23,456 nucleotides of DNA from an uncultured Bacteroidota bacterium (lineage in GTDB: Bacteria > Bacteroidota > Bacteroidia > 2-12-FULL-35-15), in NCBI GenBank assembly GCA_903833025.1, contig CAILDT010000860.1:1-23456 (forward strand), in the 5' to 3' direction. Of this stretch, positions 15,575-23,199 are shown piece by piece. How positions within the stretch are numbered: position 1 is the stretch's first letter; each line of letters begins with the position of its first letter. The notes below the pieces were generated by a model. It did not search any database. It saw only the letters and a list, made by a program, of their open reading frames with translations, and had not been told where the DNA came from. The position numbers and the translations under genes are program-made.

Positions 15575-17326
15575 TTATATTTTCTTCACATCAATCCCTA
15601 ATTCCTTTAATTGCTCATTGGAAATTGTAGAAGGTGAATCAATCATTACATCTCTGCCTGAATTGTTTTTCGGGAAAGCAATAAAATCACGGATAGATTC
15701 CGAGCCACCAAAAAGAGAACATAACCTGTCGAAGCCGAAAGCAATACCGCCGTGTGGGGGCGCACCAAATTCAAAGGCATTCATAAGGAAACCAAATTGT
15801 GCGAGAGCATCTTCTTTAGTAAAACCAAGTAAATCAAACATTCGCGATTGCAATTGTTTATTAAAAATACGGATAGAACCACCGCCAACTTCTACACCAT
15901 TTATTACCATATCATAAGCATTTGCACGAACGGTTCCAGGATTAGAATCAATTAATTCAATGTCCTCTGGCTTTGGAGAAGTAAACGGATGATGCATAGC
16001 GTGCCAACGGTTTGATTCTTCGTTAAATTCTAAAAGAGGAAAATCAATCACCCAATGAGCAGAGAATTTATTTTTATCGCGAAGCCCTAATCTGTTGCCC
16101 ATTTCCAAACGTAATTCAGAAAGAGCTTTACGGGTTTTGTTTGTTTCGCCTGCTAATATTAATATTAAATCGCTTGGTTGAGCATTGAAAGCTGTAGCCC
16201 ATTTCTTTAATTCGTCTTCGTTATAAAATTTATCTACAGAAGATTTTATTGTTCCGTCAGCATTATAACGTGCATAAACCAAACCGGTAGCTCCTATTTG
16301 CGGACGTTTTACAAATTCAGTAAGTTCATCTAATTGTTTGCGCGAATATTCTGCAGCACCTTTTGCGCAAATACCAACAACTAAACCTGCATCATCAAAT
16401 ACCTTAAAATCCTTACCTCTTACAATATCATTCAACTCCACAAACTTCATTTCGAAACGAATATCCGGTTTGTCGTTACCATAAAACTTCATTGCATCAG
16501 CATACGTCATTCGTGTTAATGCTGGAATATCAATACCTTTAACAGCTTTGAATAAATGGCGAACCAATCCTTCAAACGTATTTAAAATATCTTCCTGCTC
16601 CACAAATGCCATTTCGCAATCTATCTGAGTAAATTCAGGCTGACGGTCGGCACGCAAATCTTCATCTCTGAAACATTTTACTATCTGATAATATCTATCG
16701 AAACCCCCAACCATTAATAATTGTTTGAACGTTTGGGGTGATTGAGGAAGTGCATAAAACTCGCCTTGATTCATACGAGAAGGAACAACAAAATCTCTTG
16801 CTCCTTCGGGTGTTGATTTAATTAATACAGGAGTTTCTACTTCAAGGAAATTTAATTTATCTAAATAAAGTCGAGTTTCTATTGCCATACGATGACGCAG
16901 TTCTAAATTCTTTCGAACAGCATTTCTTCGTAAATCTATGTAACGGTATTTCATCCTGATATCATCACCACCATCGGTTTCATCTTCTATAGTGAAAGGT
17001 GGCGTGATAGAAGTATTTAATACAACAATTTTATCAGGAGTAATTTCAATATCACCTGTTTCTATTTTATCAGATTTAGAATAGCGTTCCGCAACTTTTC
17101 CAGTAACACTAATTACAAATTCGCGACCTAATGAGCGGGCTATGTCAACAATATCTTTAGTTGCATTTTCGGTTTCAATAGTTATTTGGGTTATTCCATA
17201 ACGGTCGCGCAAATCAATCCAAAGCAACGAGCCTTTATCTCTAACACCTTGCACCCATCCGCTAAGGGTTACAGTTTGTGAAACATTGTTTATTCTTAAT
17301 TCTCCGCAAGTATGTGTTCTTAACAT
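15575..17326 (-). CDS. aspS: Aspartyl-tRNA synthetase, bacterial type
   Basis: Class II synthetase that charges tRNA-Asp. At 583 residues it matches bacterial AspRS (about 590). The N-terminal OB-fold anticodon-binding domain (1-110) starts MLRTHTCGELRINNVSQTV and contains LSGWVQGVRDKG. Class II motif 2 is FRDEDLRADRQPEFTQID, with FRDE at 219-222. The bacterial GAD insertion domain occupies roughly 290-420. Motif 3 is GIAFGFDRL, with its arginine at 534, followed by the typical ending DFIAFPKNNSGRD. It converges on the lipoprotein gene. Upstream, the terminator of the 41-residue membrane protein separates the two transcripts. Whether it also acts on tRNA-Asn cannot be told from these motifs alone. 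Confidence 0.98.
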   Translation of the reverse strand: MLRTHTCGELRINNVSQTVTLSGWVQGVRDKGSLLWIDLRDRYGITQITIETENATKDIVDIARSLGREFVISVTGKVAERYSKSDKIETGDIEITPDKIVVLNTSITPPFTIEDETDGGDDIRMKYRYIDLRRNAVRKNLELRHRMAIETRLYLDKLNFLEVETPVLIKSTPEGARDFVVPSRMNQGEFYALPQSPQTFKQLLMVGGFDRYYQIVKCFRDEDLRADRQPEFTQIDCEMAFVEQEDILNTFEGLVRHLFKAVKGIDIPALTRMTYADAMKFYGNDKPDIRFEMKFVELNDIVRGKDFKVFDDAGLVVGICAKGAAEYSRKQLDELTEFVKRPQIGATGLVYARYNADGTIKSSVDKFYNEDELKKWATAFNAQPSDLILILAGETNKTRKALSELRLEMGNRLGLRDKNKFSAHWVIDFPLLEFNEESNRWHAMHHPFTSPKPEDIELIDSNPGTVRANAYDMVINGVEVGGGSIRIFNKQLQSRMFDLLGFTKEDALAQFGFLMNAFEFGAPPHGGIAFGFDRLCSLFGGSESIRDFIAFPKNNSGRDVMIDSPSTISNEQLKELGIDVKKI

Positions 17327-17359
17327 TTTGTTATATTATAAATGGATGGCGAAATTAGT

Positions 17360-17399
17360 AAAAAAAACAAAAGCGGCACTTGTAAAAACAAGCACCGCC
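17360..17399 (-). terminator. Intrinsic terminator after the 41-residue ORF
   Basis: On the minus strand GGCGGTGCTTGT pairs with ACAAGTGCCGCT across a four-base loop: twelve pairs, three of them G-U. It is followed by TTTGTTTTTTTT. It lies 48 bases after the small ORF's stop and before aspS. No T run follows it on the plus strand, so it acts on minus-strand transcripts. Confidence 0.85.
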
Positions 17400-17447
17400 T
17401 TCGCACAAACAAACAAACAAAACTAACCTAACAAACAAACAATGAAA

Positions 17448-17573
17448 CTAAAATGAATTGTAAACACATAAAAAGATTATTACTACCGTTGTTATTCCTA
17501 ACATTACGTTTGCAGTACCTACACTATCTTTGTGATAGTAGCGTCTGCGCTGAATTGAGATTTTTCTGTTCAT
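17448..17573 (-). CDS. 41-residue single-span membrane protein, unknown
   Basis: A small ORF between the aspS and response-regulator genes. It starts MNRKISIQRRRYYHKD: seven lysines or arginines precede the hydrophobic part. The latter runs about 21-37 (ANVMLGITTVVIIFLCV) and a four-residue tail YNSF ends the protein. This is the charge pattern of a small inner-membrane protein with its N-terminus in the cytosol. Support for its being real comes from its surroundings: a TTG / TATAATTT promoter-like pair 27 bases upstream and a strong intrinsic terminator 48 bases downstream, so it forms a complete transcription unit by itself. I do not recognise the family. A regulatory or stress-related small membrane protein is only a guess. 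Confidence 0.6.
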   Translation of the reverse strand: MNRKISIQRRRYYHKDSVGTANVMLGITTVVIIFLCVYNSF

Positions 17574-17600
17574 AGCTTTTAAAATTAAATTGTTAAACCT

Positions 17601-17630
17601 AAATTATACTCTGATAATACTTTGAAACAA
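17601..17630 (-). promoter_or_regulatory. Promoter of the 41-residue membrane protein
   Basis: On the minus strand TTG (17628-17630) and TATAATTT (17601-17608) are separated by 19 bases, the usual Bacteroidota spacing. The -7 box matches TAnnTTTG except for its last base. It lies 27 bases before the ATG at 17573. Confidence 0.55.
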
Positions 17631-17640
17631 TTTTGAAATA

Positions 17641-17717
17641 AAGGTGCGGGTGTTTGTTATTTAATTTAAACAACATCCCCATGTGCCAATTAAACTTTAT
17701 CAAACCCCCGACACCTT
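17641..17717. other. Long nested inverted repeat, possible structured RNA
   Basis: Arm 17641-17656 (AAGGTGCGGGTGTTTG) pairs with arm 17701-17717 (CAAACCCCCGACACCTT): 15 pairs with one mismatch and one bulged base. Inside, TTTAATT (17660-17666) pairs with AATTAAA (17688-17694). On the plus strand the outer stem is followed by ATTTTTT. It lies about 170 bases past the response regulator stop, just upstream of the small-protein promoter. It could be a distal terminator, a small RNA or a regulatory structure. Confidence 0.45.
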
Positions 17718-17832
17718 ATTTTTTAACCTTTTAAAGAACGATTCAGGAAATGAGATTTAGAATTGATAGCATTTGCCTTATTTCCTAATGCAATATTACG
17801 CTAGGAAGCAATACAAAAAAACAGGATTGATT

Positions 17833-17882
17833 GAACGGTAGGTTTTTTATCGTGAGCGGTAGGTTTTTCTGCGTAAGCGGTA
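17833..17882. repeat. 21-bp array D, two full units and a partial third
   Basis: Units start at 17833, 17854 and 17875. The shared core is RAGCGGTAGGTTTTT followed by a variable base pair and CGT; the third unit keeps only its first eight bases before running into the 3' end of the response regulator gene. The array lies immediately downstream of that gene's stop. The rest of the 17574-17884 gap holds only the promoter and inverted repeat listed separately. Confidence 0.85.
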
Positions 17883-17884
17883 AA

Positions 17885-18634
17885 TCAAAGTTTGGAAATT
17901 CTGTCCAATAGTTCTGTTTTTGCTCTTCGGGACACTTCAATTTTCGAATCATCCTCCATAATAACGTAGCCACCTTCTCCTCTAATATACTTTTTTACAC
18001 AATCATAATTGATAAGATGAGCACGATGCACACGAATAAAACCTTCGTCTTTTAACATTTCTTCATAATCTCCAATTGTGCGTGTTGATAGGATCTCTCG
18101 CTTATCAGTAAGGTAAAATAATGTATAATGATTTCTTGCTTCGCAACGTATTATTTCGGATACCTTTATAAACATAAACCCATCCCCCTCTGATAAGGCA
18201 ACCTTCTTTACTTTGTTTTCTGGTTTTAAATTGGATAATAAAGCCTTTAATTTATCGTCCAACCCTTCTTTTTTGTTCGGAGTATTTTTTATTCGAGCCA
18301 CTGCCTGTACCAATTCTTCTGGGTCTATCGGTTTTAGGATATAATCAATAGCACTAAACTTTATGGCTTTTATAGCATAGTGGTCGTAGGCGGTAGTAAA
18401 TATTATATCGAAATCAATAGAATCAATTTTCTCGAGCAAATCGAATGCATTACCGTTTGGCATTTCAATATCAAGAAAAACTAAATCGGGATTGTTTGTA
18501 TTTATAGCTTCCAAAGCAGTTTTCATTGAGTCGGCTTTGGCAACCACTTCAATGTGCGGACAATATTTTGCCACCATTTTAGATAATGATTCACGAGCGC
18601 CTTTCTCATCATCAACTATAATTGCTTTTATCAT
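17885..18634 (-). CDS. LytTR-family response regulator
   Basis: Cytoplasmic DNA-binding regulator of a two-component system, 249 residues from the chosen start. The receiver domain (1-120) begins MIKAIIVDDEKGARE with the acidic pair D8/D9. It has the phospho-acceptor D55 in DLVFLDIEMPNGNAFD and the conserved lysine in DYILKPIDPEEL. The C-terminal LytTR DNA-binding domain (about 145-249) reads FIKVSEIIRCEARNHYTLFY, ending with FIRVHRAHLINYDCVKKY and IEVSRRAKTELLDRI. An ATG six codons upstream (18652) would overlap the end of the sensor gene by 11 bases. I prefer the internal one because the family consensus begins right there and it leaves a seven-base gap. Co-transcribed with the sensor kinase. 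LytTR proteins usually bind direct repeats upstream of target genes; none was identified here with confidence. Confidence 0.93.
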   Translation of the reverse strand: MIKAIIVDDEKGARESLSKMVAKYCPHIEVVAKADSMKTALEAINTNNPDLVFLDIEMPNGNAFDLLEKIDSIDFDIIFTTAYDHYAIKAIKFSAIDYILKPIDPEELVQAVARIKNTPNKKEGLDDKLKALLSNLKPENKVKKVALSEGDGFMFIKVSEIIRCEARNHYTLFYLTDKREILSTRTIGDYEEMLKDEGFIRVHRAHLINYDCVKKYIRGEGGYVIMEDDSKIEVSRRAKTELLDRISKL

Positions 18635-18641
18635 ATTTAGT

Positions 18642-21641
18642 TCAGTCTTCATTTGTTTCGAGTGGTATTATTAGTTTTACTTTAGTGCCTGACGGTTCGC
18701 CGTTATCGTACAAATCAATTATTTCTACATATATATTACTCTTCAAACTCGAATTCAATATCGACAATCGTTCGCTGGTAATACTCATTCCCATTGATTT
18801 ATGTTGTTGCACGCGATTCCGTTTAAATTCAAGTGAGTTTTTTCTTCCTATTCCATTATCTTCAATCGTACATAATAATGTATCCGATTGTTTTTGTAAA
18901 ACTATGGAAATTTTTCCATTCCCAGCTTTTGGCAACAAACCGTGTATAATTGCATTTTCTATATACGGTTGAATAAGCATTGAAGGTATTCGGTCGTAGT
19001 TTTGGTCAATGCTATTGTCAATATCTATGGTGTATTCAAACTTTTTATCAAATCGCATTTCTTCCAATTGTAAATATAAAATGAGTGCATTAATTTCTTC
19101 GGAAACAGCGATGAGTTGCTGCTTTGAGTTCTCCATTATTTTACGCATCAACTTAGCAAACTTGGATAAATATTTTAATGCAGCGTCCGTATCGTTACTC
19201 GAAATATAATCCTGAATGGAGGCAAGTGTATTAAATATAAAATGTGGATTCATCTGTGCTCTTAATGCCTGAGACTCTATATTAGCTATCTTCTTATTCA
19301 ATTCCGTTTTTTGTTTCTCTCTGTTTTTTATTTGTCGGATACGGAAGCGGATGATGAGATACAGCACAATAATTACAAATAATAACAACGAAACATAAAA
19401 CTGCCACGTTTTCCAAAACGGTCTGTTGATGGTAAATGTAAAGGTCGCAGGCGTTTTGTTCCACAAGTTTTCGTTATTTGAACTAATTACTTTAAAGGTA
19501 TAAGTGCCTGGAGGAAGGTTAGAGTATGTTGTAAATCTTTCGGTAGATGGTGGCGACCATTTCTTTTCTGAGCCCTCTAAGATGTATGAATACTTTACCT
19601 TTGCAGGGTTGGTTAAACATATTCCCGAATAGTTAAATGTAATATTATTATCGCTGTAAGCTAAATGTGTATTATTGTTTAACACCGTATCGTTATAAAA
19701 CAAACTAAACCCAGTGATACTTATTTTCGATTCTATTTTATTTTCGATGTATTCGTTTGGGTCGTATTTTATTAAGCCGTTAACTGTAGCAAACCATATT
19801 GCACCATCTTTGTCCACCCAAGTTCCGTTATTACACTCTACGCCTGTAAAACCTTCTTGCTTACCAAAAGGAACAATATTTTTTATTCCTGTTTGTTTGT
19901 ATTGTGCAATATCTATTTGATTTAACCCTTGATTGGTACCTGCCCATATTTCATTTTGTCGTTTGCCGAATGTTAATGAATACACCAAATCCGAACTCAT
20001 CCCTTCTGTTTTACTAAAATTAATTGGCTTCTTTTCTGGTGTTGTCGGGTTATACATCCATACACCATCCAAACAACCGAAGTATAAATTACCTTCTTTG
20101 TCTATCAATGAAGCCAAATACGAATCGTTTTTAAAACCTAATTGCTCACTACATTCTACAAATGTTTTCCCATCGTATTTAATCAAACCTCCTAAATAAG
20201 TACCTATCCAGATATTGCCTTGTTTGTCTTCCACAAACGACCATACCTGATTGTTTTCATCTCTGCTCGCGAAAGTATAGCGAGTAAAGTTTTCTTCATC
20301 AAATTTATATATTTCATTTTGACCTGCTATCCAAATATTATTTTTTGAATCTCTATAAAAGCAATTAATAGGATTTTTAAATACTCCCCCTTCAGTGGTT
20401 TTTATTTTTCTGATAAAATTACCATTATCATAAATCCTCAACCCTTTGGCGGTTGCTAACCATAGGTCGTGCGGAGAAAATTCCAAAATATCATTTACAA
20501 TAGTTCCTGTTGTTGTATTTTCTTCTTCATAATTATTAAACTGATGATTACTGTATTTAAAAAGCCCTCCACCTTGCGAGCCAATCCACAAGTTGCCTTT
20601 CGAATCGCGCATTACTCCGTGAATAAAGTTACAAATTAGTCCGTCATTTATTCCGTAACTGATAAACGGGTTGCCTCTGTATTTGAATAAACCAGCTGAT
20701 GTGCCTATCCATAAATTGTTTTCATAATCTTGAAATAAGTAATGAACTATATTACTTGTTTGGGTTATCCTTATTGACAATCTACTAAATGTTTCGCCAT
20801 CATATTTTATTAATCCCTTTTCTGTGCCTAACCAAATAATATTTCTTGAATCTTTTAGAATACTGTTAATGCTCTTGTTCCAACACTTTTCAACGGTATA
20901 GTATTTTTTTATCCCTGCATTATCTGTTACACATTTCATCAATCCTTTTTCGGTGGCAATTAAAATAGATTTATCATCCTCTGCAAAACCATTGATAACA
21001 TTAGCTTCTTTATTGTTTGATGAATTATTATATTGAACAACAGCATTATTGTTTTCGAACTTATTACCATCATAATAACTAATACCGTTTTCGGTCCCAA
21101 TCCATATAATTCCTTTTTTATCCTGAAACAATGTTTTAATCTTATTGTCGCCTAAGCCATTGGAGGTGGTATAATTAGTAAATGCGCCATTACTAAATTT
21201 GCTTAACCCTTTGTTGGTGCCAAACCATAAATCTCCTTTGGTATCTTTTAAAATACAAGCAACTTTATTGCTTACCAATCCTTGTTTGGTAGTAAAATTG
21301 GTAAACTTGGTTCCATCGTATTTATTTATTCCGGCAATGGTTGCTACCCATAGGTTACCATTGTTATCTTCATTTATGGCAGTAACGGAGTGATTTAACA
21401 ATCCTTCTTTTGGAGTGTAATTGACAAATGAAATGCCATCAAACTTACTTAATCCGCCATAACCGCCTGACCATAATTTTCCGTTATGGTCCTGAAAAAT
21501 AGTTGACACCTCCACAAATGGCAATCCATCATCAACAGAATAATTGCGGAAGTAATATGATTGTGAAAAACCTTTGGAGGTGGTTAAGAGGAGAAAAGCG
21601 AGTAAATAAATTATTTTGTATTTCGACATTCCTTTTTTCAT
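18642..21641 (-). CDS. Sensor histidine kinase with periplasmic Reg_prop propeller and Y_Y_Y domain (LytS/YehU-type)
   Basis: A 999-residue membrane sensor. Residues 1-27 are a signal peptide (IIYLLAFLLLTTSKGFSQ). A long periplasmic part of Reg_prop repeats follows, to about residue 640. The blades share the pattern GLxxYDGxxF then D..GNLWIGT, for example NNLWIGTSAGLFKYRG and KGNLWIGSQGGGLFKY, and I count roughly a dozen. A Y_Y_Y beta-sandwich (about 675-742: YSYILEGSEKKWSP, NLPPGTYTFKVISSN) is followed by one membrane span (747-766). The cytosolic His_kinase/LytS domain has the phospho-acceptor H800 in QMNPHFIFNTL. The ATP-binding part contains PSMLIQPYIENAIIHGL and EDNGIGRKNS. It is unlike the hybrid Reg_prop sensors of polysaccharide loci because the receiver is encoded separately. 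An ATG at residue 5 is an alternative start. The signal sensed is unknown. Confidence 0.94.
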   Translation of the reverse strand: MKKGMSKYKIIYLLAFLLLTTSKGFSQSYYFRNYSVDDGLPFVEVSTIFQDHNGKLWSGGYGGLSKFDGISFVNYTPKEGLLNHSVTAINEDNNGNLWVATIAGINKYDGTKFTNFTTKQGLVSNKVACILKDTKGDLWFGTNKGLSKFSNGAFTNYTTSNGLGDNKIKTLFQDKKGIIWIGTENGISYYDGNKFENNNAVVQYNNSSNNKEANVINGFAEDDKSILIATEKGLMKCVTDNAGIKKYYTVEKCWNKSINSILKDSRNIIWLGTEKGLIKYDGETFSRLSIRITQTSNIVHYLFQDYENNLWIGTSAGLFKYRGNPFISYGINDGLICNFIHGVMRDSKGNLWIGSQGGGLFKYSNHQFNNYEEENTTTGTIVNDILEFSPHDLWLATAKGLRIYDNGNFIRKIKTTEGGVFKNPINCFYRDSKNNIWIAGQNEIYKFDEENFTRYTFASRDENNQVWSFVEDKQGNIWIGTYLGGLIKYDGKTFVECSEQLGFKNDSYLASLIDKEGNLYFGCLDGVWMYNPTTPEKKPINFSKTEGMSSDLVYSLTFGKRQNEIWAGTNQGLNQIDIAQYKQTGIKNIVPFGKQEGFTGVECNNGTWVDKDGAIWFATVNGLIKYDPNEYIENKIESKISITGFSLFYNDTVLNNNTHLAYSDNNITFNYSGICLTNPAKVKYSYILEGSEKKWSPPSTERFTTYSNLPPGTYTFKVISSNNENLWNKTPATFTFTINRPFWKTWQFYVSLLLFVIIVLYLIIRFRIRQIKNREKQKTELNKKIANIESQALRAQMNPHFIFNTLASIQDYISSNDTDAALKYLSKFAKLMRKIMENSKQQLIAVSEEINALILYLQLEEMRFDKKFEYTIDIDNSIDQNYDRIPSMLIQPYIENAIIHGLLPKAGNGKISIVLQKQSDTLLCTIEDNGIGRKNSLEFKRNRVQQHKSMGMSITSERLSILNSSLKSNIYVEIIDLYDNGEPSGTKVKLIIPLETNED

Positions 21642-21677
21642 TCTTTATTTAATCTATTACTTCACACCTTGGCACCC

Positions 21678-21720
21678 CTCTCCTTTTTTCAAGGAGAGAG
21701 CCCGTCCCGCCTTTGCGGGA
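21678..21720. repeat. Double palindrome, REP-like intergenic element
   Basis: Two adjacent hairpins: CTCTCCTT/AAGGAGAG (21678-21685 and 21691-21698) and TCCCGC/GCGGGA (21705-21710 and 21715-21720). They are followed by GGCAGGGGGCGAAG. The GC content stands out in the 95-base gap between thiL and the sensor gene. No T run follows on either strand, so it is not a standard terminator. It resembles the palindromic elements scattered between genes in many Bacteroidota. Confidence 0.6.
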
Positions 21721-21736
21721 GGCAGGGGGCGAAGTC

Positions 21737-22780
21737 TTATTTATTTAATAGCGCATCCCAACCTTGCGCCACCAAAGGATGCGAAGTGCCGCCTTTTGTG
21801 ATAAGGTTAACACCTTCTTGTTTAGTAGTGATGTGCCCTATTATACTAATATCGGGGTTTGCTTTTACTTTTGGGAAATCCTCTTGTTTAATGGTAAACA
21901 GTAACTCATAATCTTCTCCGCCACTCAAAGCACATACGGTAGGGTCGAGGTTGAACTCGCGTGCCATTGTATATGTTTGCGGGTCGATGGGAATTTTATC
22001 TTCATATAAATTACAACCAACCTCCGATAATGTAGCAATATGTAGTATTTCGGAAGCTAATCCATCCGACACATCAATCATTGAAGTAGGTTTTACATCT
22101 AACTTTTTTAATAAAGGACCAATATCTTTTCGTGCTTCTGGCTTTAATTGGCGTTCTAAAATATAATCGTTACCTCCCAAATCGGGCTGAACGGTTGGTG
22201 CTTCCAGGAACACTTGTTTCTCTCTTTCTAATAATTGTAACCCAACGTACGCACCACCTAAATCTCCGGTTACGCAAAGTAAATCGCCTTCTTTGGCTCC
22301 GTTGCGGTAAATTAAATCTTCGCTGTTTGCTTCGCCAATGGCGGTAATGCTTATTACTAATCCTGCTTTATTAGTGGTGGTATCTCCGCCTACAATATCT
22401 ACTTTATGTTTGGCGCAGGCAAGCATCATTCCGGCATAAAACTCTTCCATTGCTTCTACCGAAAACCTGTTTGATAACGCTATTGAAACTGTTATTTGGC
22501 GTGGTGTTGCACCCATCGCATAAATATCGGAAAGGTTAACGGACACTGCTTTGTATCCTAAATGTTTGAGTGGTACGTAAGCTAAATCGAAGTGAACACC
22601 TTCTACTAACATATCAGTAGAAACAACCATTTGCTTGCCTTTGTAATCTATTACGGCGGCATCGTCGCCTATGCCTTTTATGGTGCTTTCGTTGTTTATT
22701 TCAATAAATTCGGTGAGGTGTTTTATCAATCCAAATTCGCCAAGGGAGGATAATTCGGTACGTTCGGTGTTTTCTAACAT
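21737..22780 (-). CDS. thiL: Thiamine-phosphate kinase
   Basis: ATP-dependent kinase that converts thiamine monophosphate to thiamine diphosphate, the last step of the cofactor pathway. At 347 residues it is slightly longer than the E. coli enzyme (325). The PurM/AIR-synthase fold signatures occur in order: GIGDDAAVIDYKGKQMVVST, DMLVEGVHFDL, VNLSDIYAMGATPRQ, DIVGGDTTTN, VTGDLGGAYVGLQLL, SMIDVSDGLASEI and ALSGGEDYELLFTI. The metal- and phosphate-binding aspartates in these motifs are all present. A -7 box (TACCTTTG) lies 23 bases upstream. The two-component genes follow on the same strand after 95 bases containing a palindromic element. No TPP riboswitch was seen upstream. Confidence 0.97.
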   Translation of the reverse strand: MLENTERTELSSLGEFGLIKHLTEFIEINNESTIKGIGDDAAVIDYKGKQMVVSTDMLVEGVHFDLAYVPLKHLGYKAVSVNLSDIYAMGATPRQITVSIALSNRFSVEAMEEFYAGMMLACAKHKVDIVGGDTTTNKAGLVISITAIGEANSEDLIYRNGAKEGDLLCVTGDLGGAYVGLQLLEREKQVFLEAPTVQPDLGGNDYILERQLKPEARKDIGPLLKKLDVKPTSMIDVSDGLASEILHIATLSEVGCNLYEDKIPIDPQTYTMAREFNLDPTVCALSGGEDYELLFTIKQEDFPKVKANPDISIIGHITTKQEGVNLITKGGTSHPLVAQGWDALLNK

Positions 22781-22803
22781 AGTTGTTTTTATAGTGTAGG
22801 AGG

Positions 22804-22811
22804 CAAAGGTA
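22804..22811 (-). promoter_or_regulatory. -7 promoter box of thiL
   Basis: The minus strand reads TACCTTTG, a perfect TAnnTTTG, 23 bases before the ATG at 22780. It is the same octamer as before mgtE. No matching -33 TTTG was found at the normal distance. Confidence 0.55.
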
Positions 22812-22856
22812 ATGCTTTTTCTTGGTACTATATTTAATGAACAACTATCTTCCCAT

Positions 22857-23003
22857 TTAAGATAAATTCATTGCTTTTAAAAACATTTTTTTTGATTCCT
22901 CCATTGAGCAGAATGTCCCCTTTTCAGCATCTTCAATCATCTTGGTAAACTCTTCATCGCTTAATGGTTTGCCAGGAACTGCATAATTAATTTTTGTTTT
23001 CAT
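22857..23003 (-). CDS. 48-residue small protein, antitoxin-like
   Basis: From the ATG at 23003 the protein has 48 residues: MKTKINYAVPGKPLSDEEF, then TKMIEDAEKGTFCSMEES and a final helix KKMFLKAMNLS. The segment GKPLSDEEF..MI..AEKG.(F)…EE.K resembles small Bacteroidota antitoxins encoded beside RelE/YoeB-type toxins, judged by memory only. No toxin gene is present: downstream there are only 76 bases before thiL, and upstream lies array E. An upstream in-frame start at 23042 would add 13 residues (MLYICWRILKPCK), but a -7 promoter box overlaps the start of that stretch, so I prefer 23003. It may be an orphan antitoxin, or an unrelated small cytosolic protein. Confidence 0.6.
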   Translation of the reverse strand: MKTKINYAVPGKPLSDEEFTKMIEDAEKGTFCSMEESKKMFLKAMNLS

Positions 23004-23028
23004 TTTACAGGGTTTTAAAATTCTCCAA

Positions 23029-23036
23029 CAAATATA
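23029..23036 (-). promoter_or_regulatory. -7 promoter box of the 48-residue gene
   Basis: The minus strand reads TATATTTG, a perfect TAnnTTTG match, 25 bases before the ATG at 23003. Its position supports that start over the one at 23042. Confidence 0.5.
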
Positions 23037-23199
23037 CAACATATATTATAAGAATTTAAAGCGCGCGGTCCGCCTCCTAAACTTCATTTTATGTTTTGCT
23101 CCCGTTTATTACATCTTCCTTTGCACCCGAATCAAAAAAAGAAAACAGTGCTTCTTATTCTATATATACTCAACCAAGTTCTTTGAATTAACAATATTG

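Noticed and set aside
21678..21720. Double palindrome as the terminator of thiL
   Set aside because: Neither hairpin is followed by a T run on the minus strand, so it is listed as a REP-like element.
23116..23123. Plus-strand TTCCTTTG resembling a -7 box
   Set aside because: It lacks the TA start of the consensus, has no partner element and no plus-strand gene downstream in the window.
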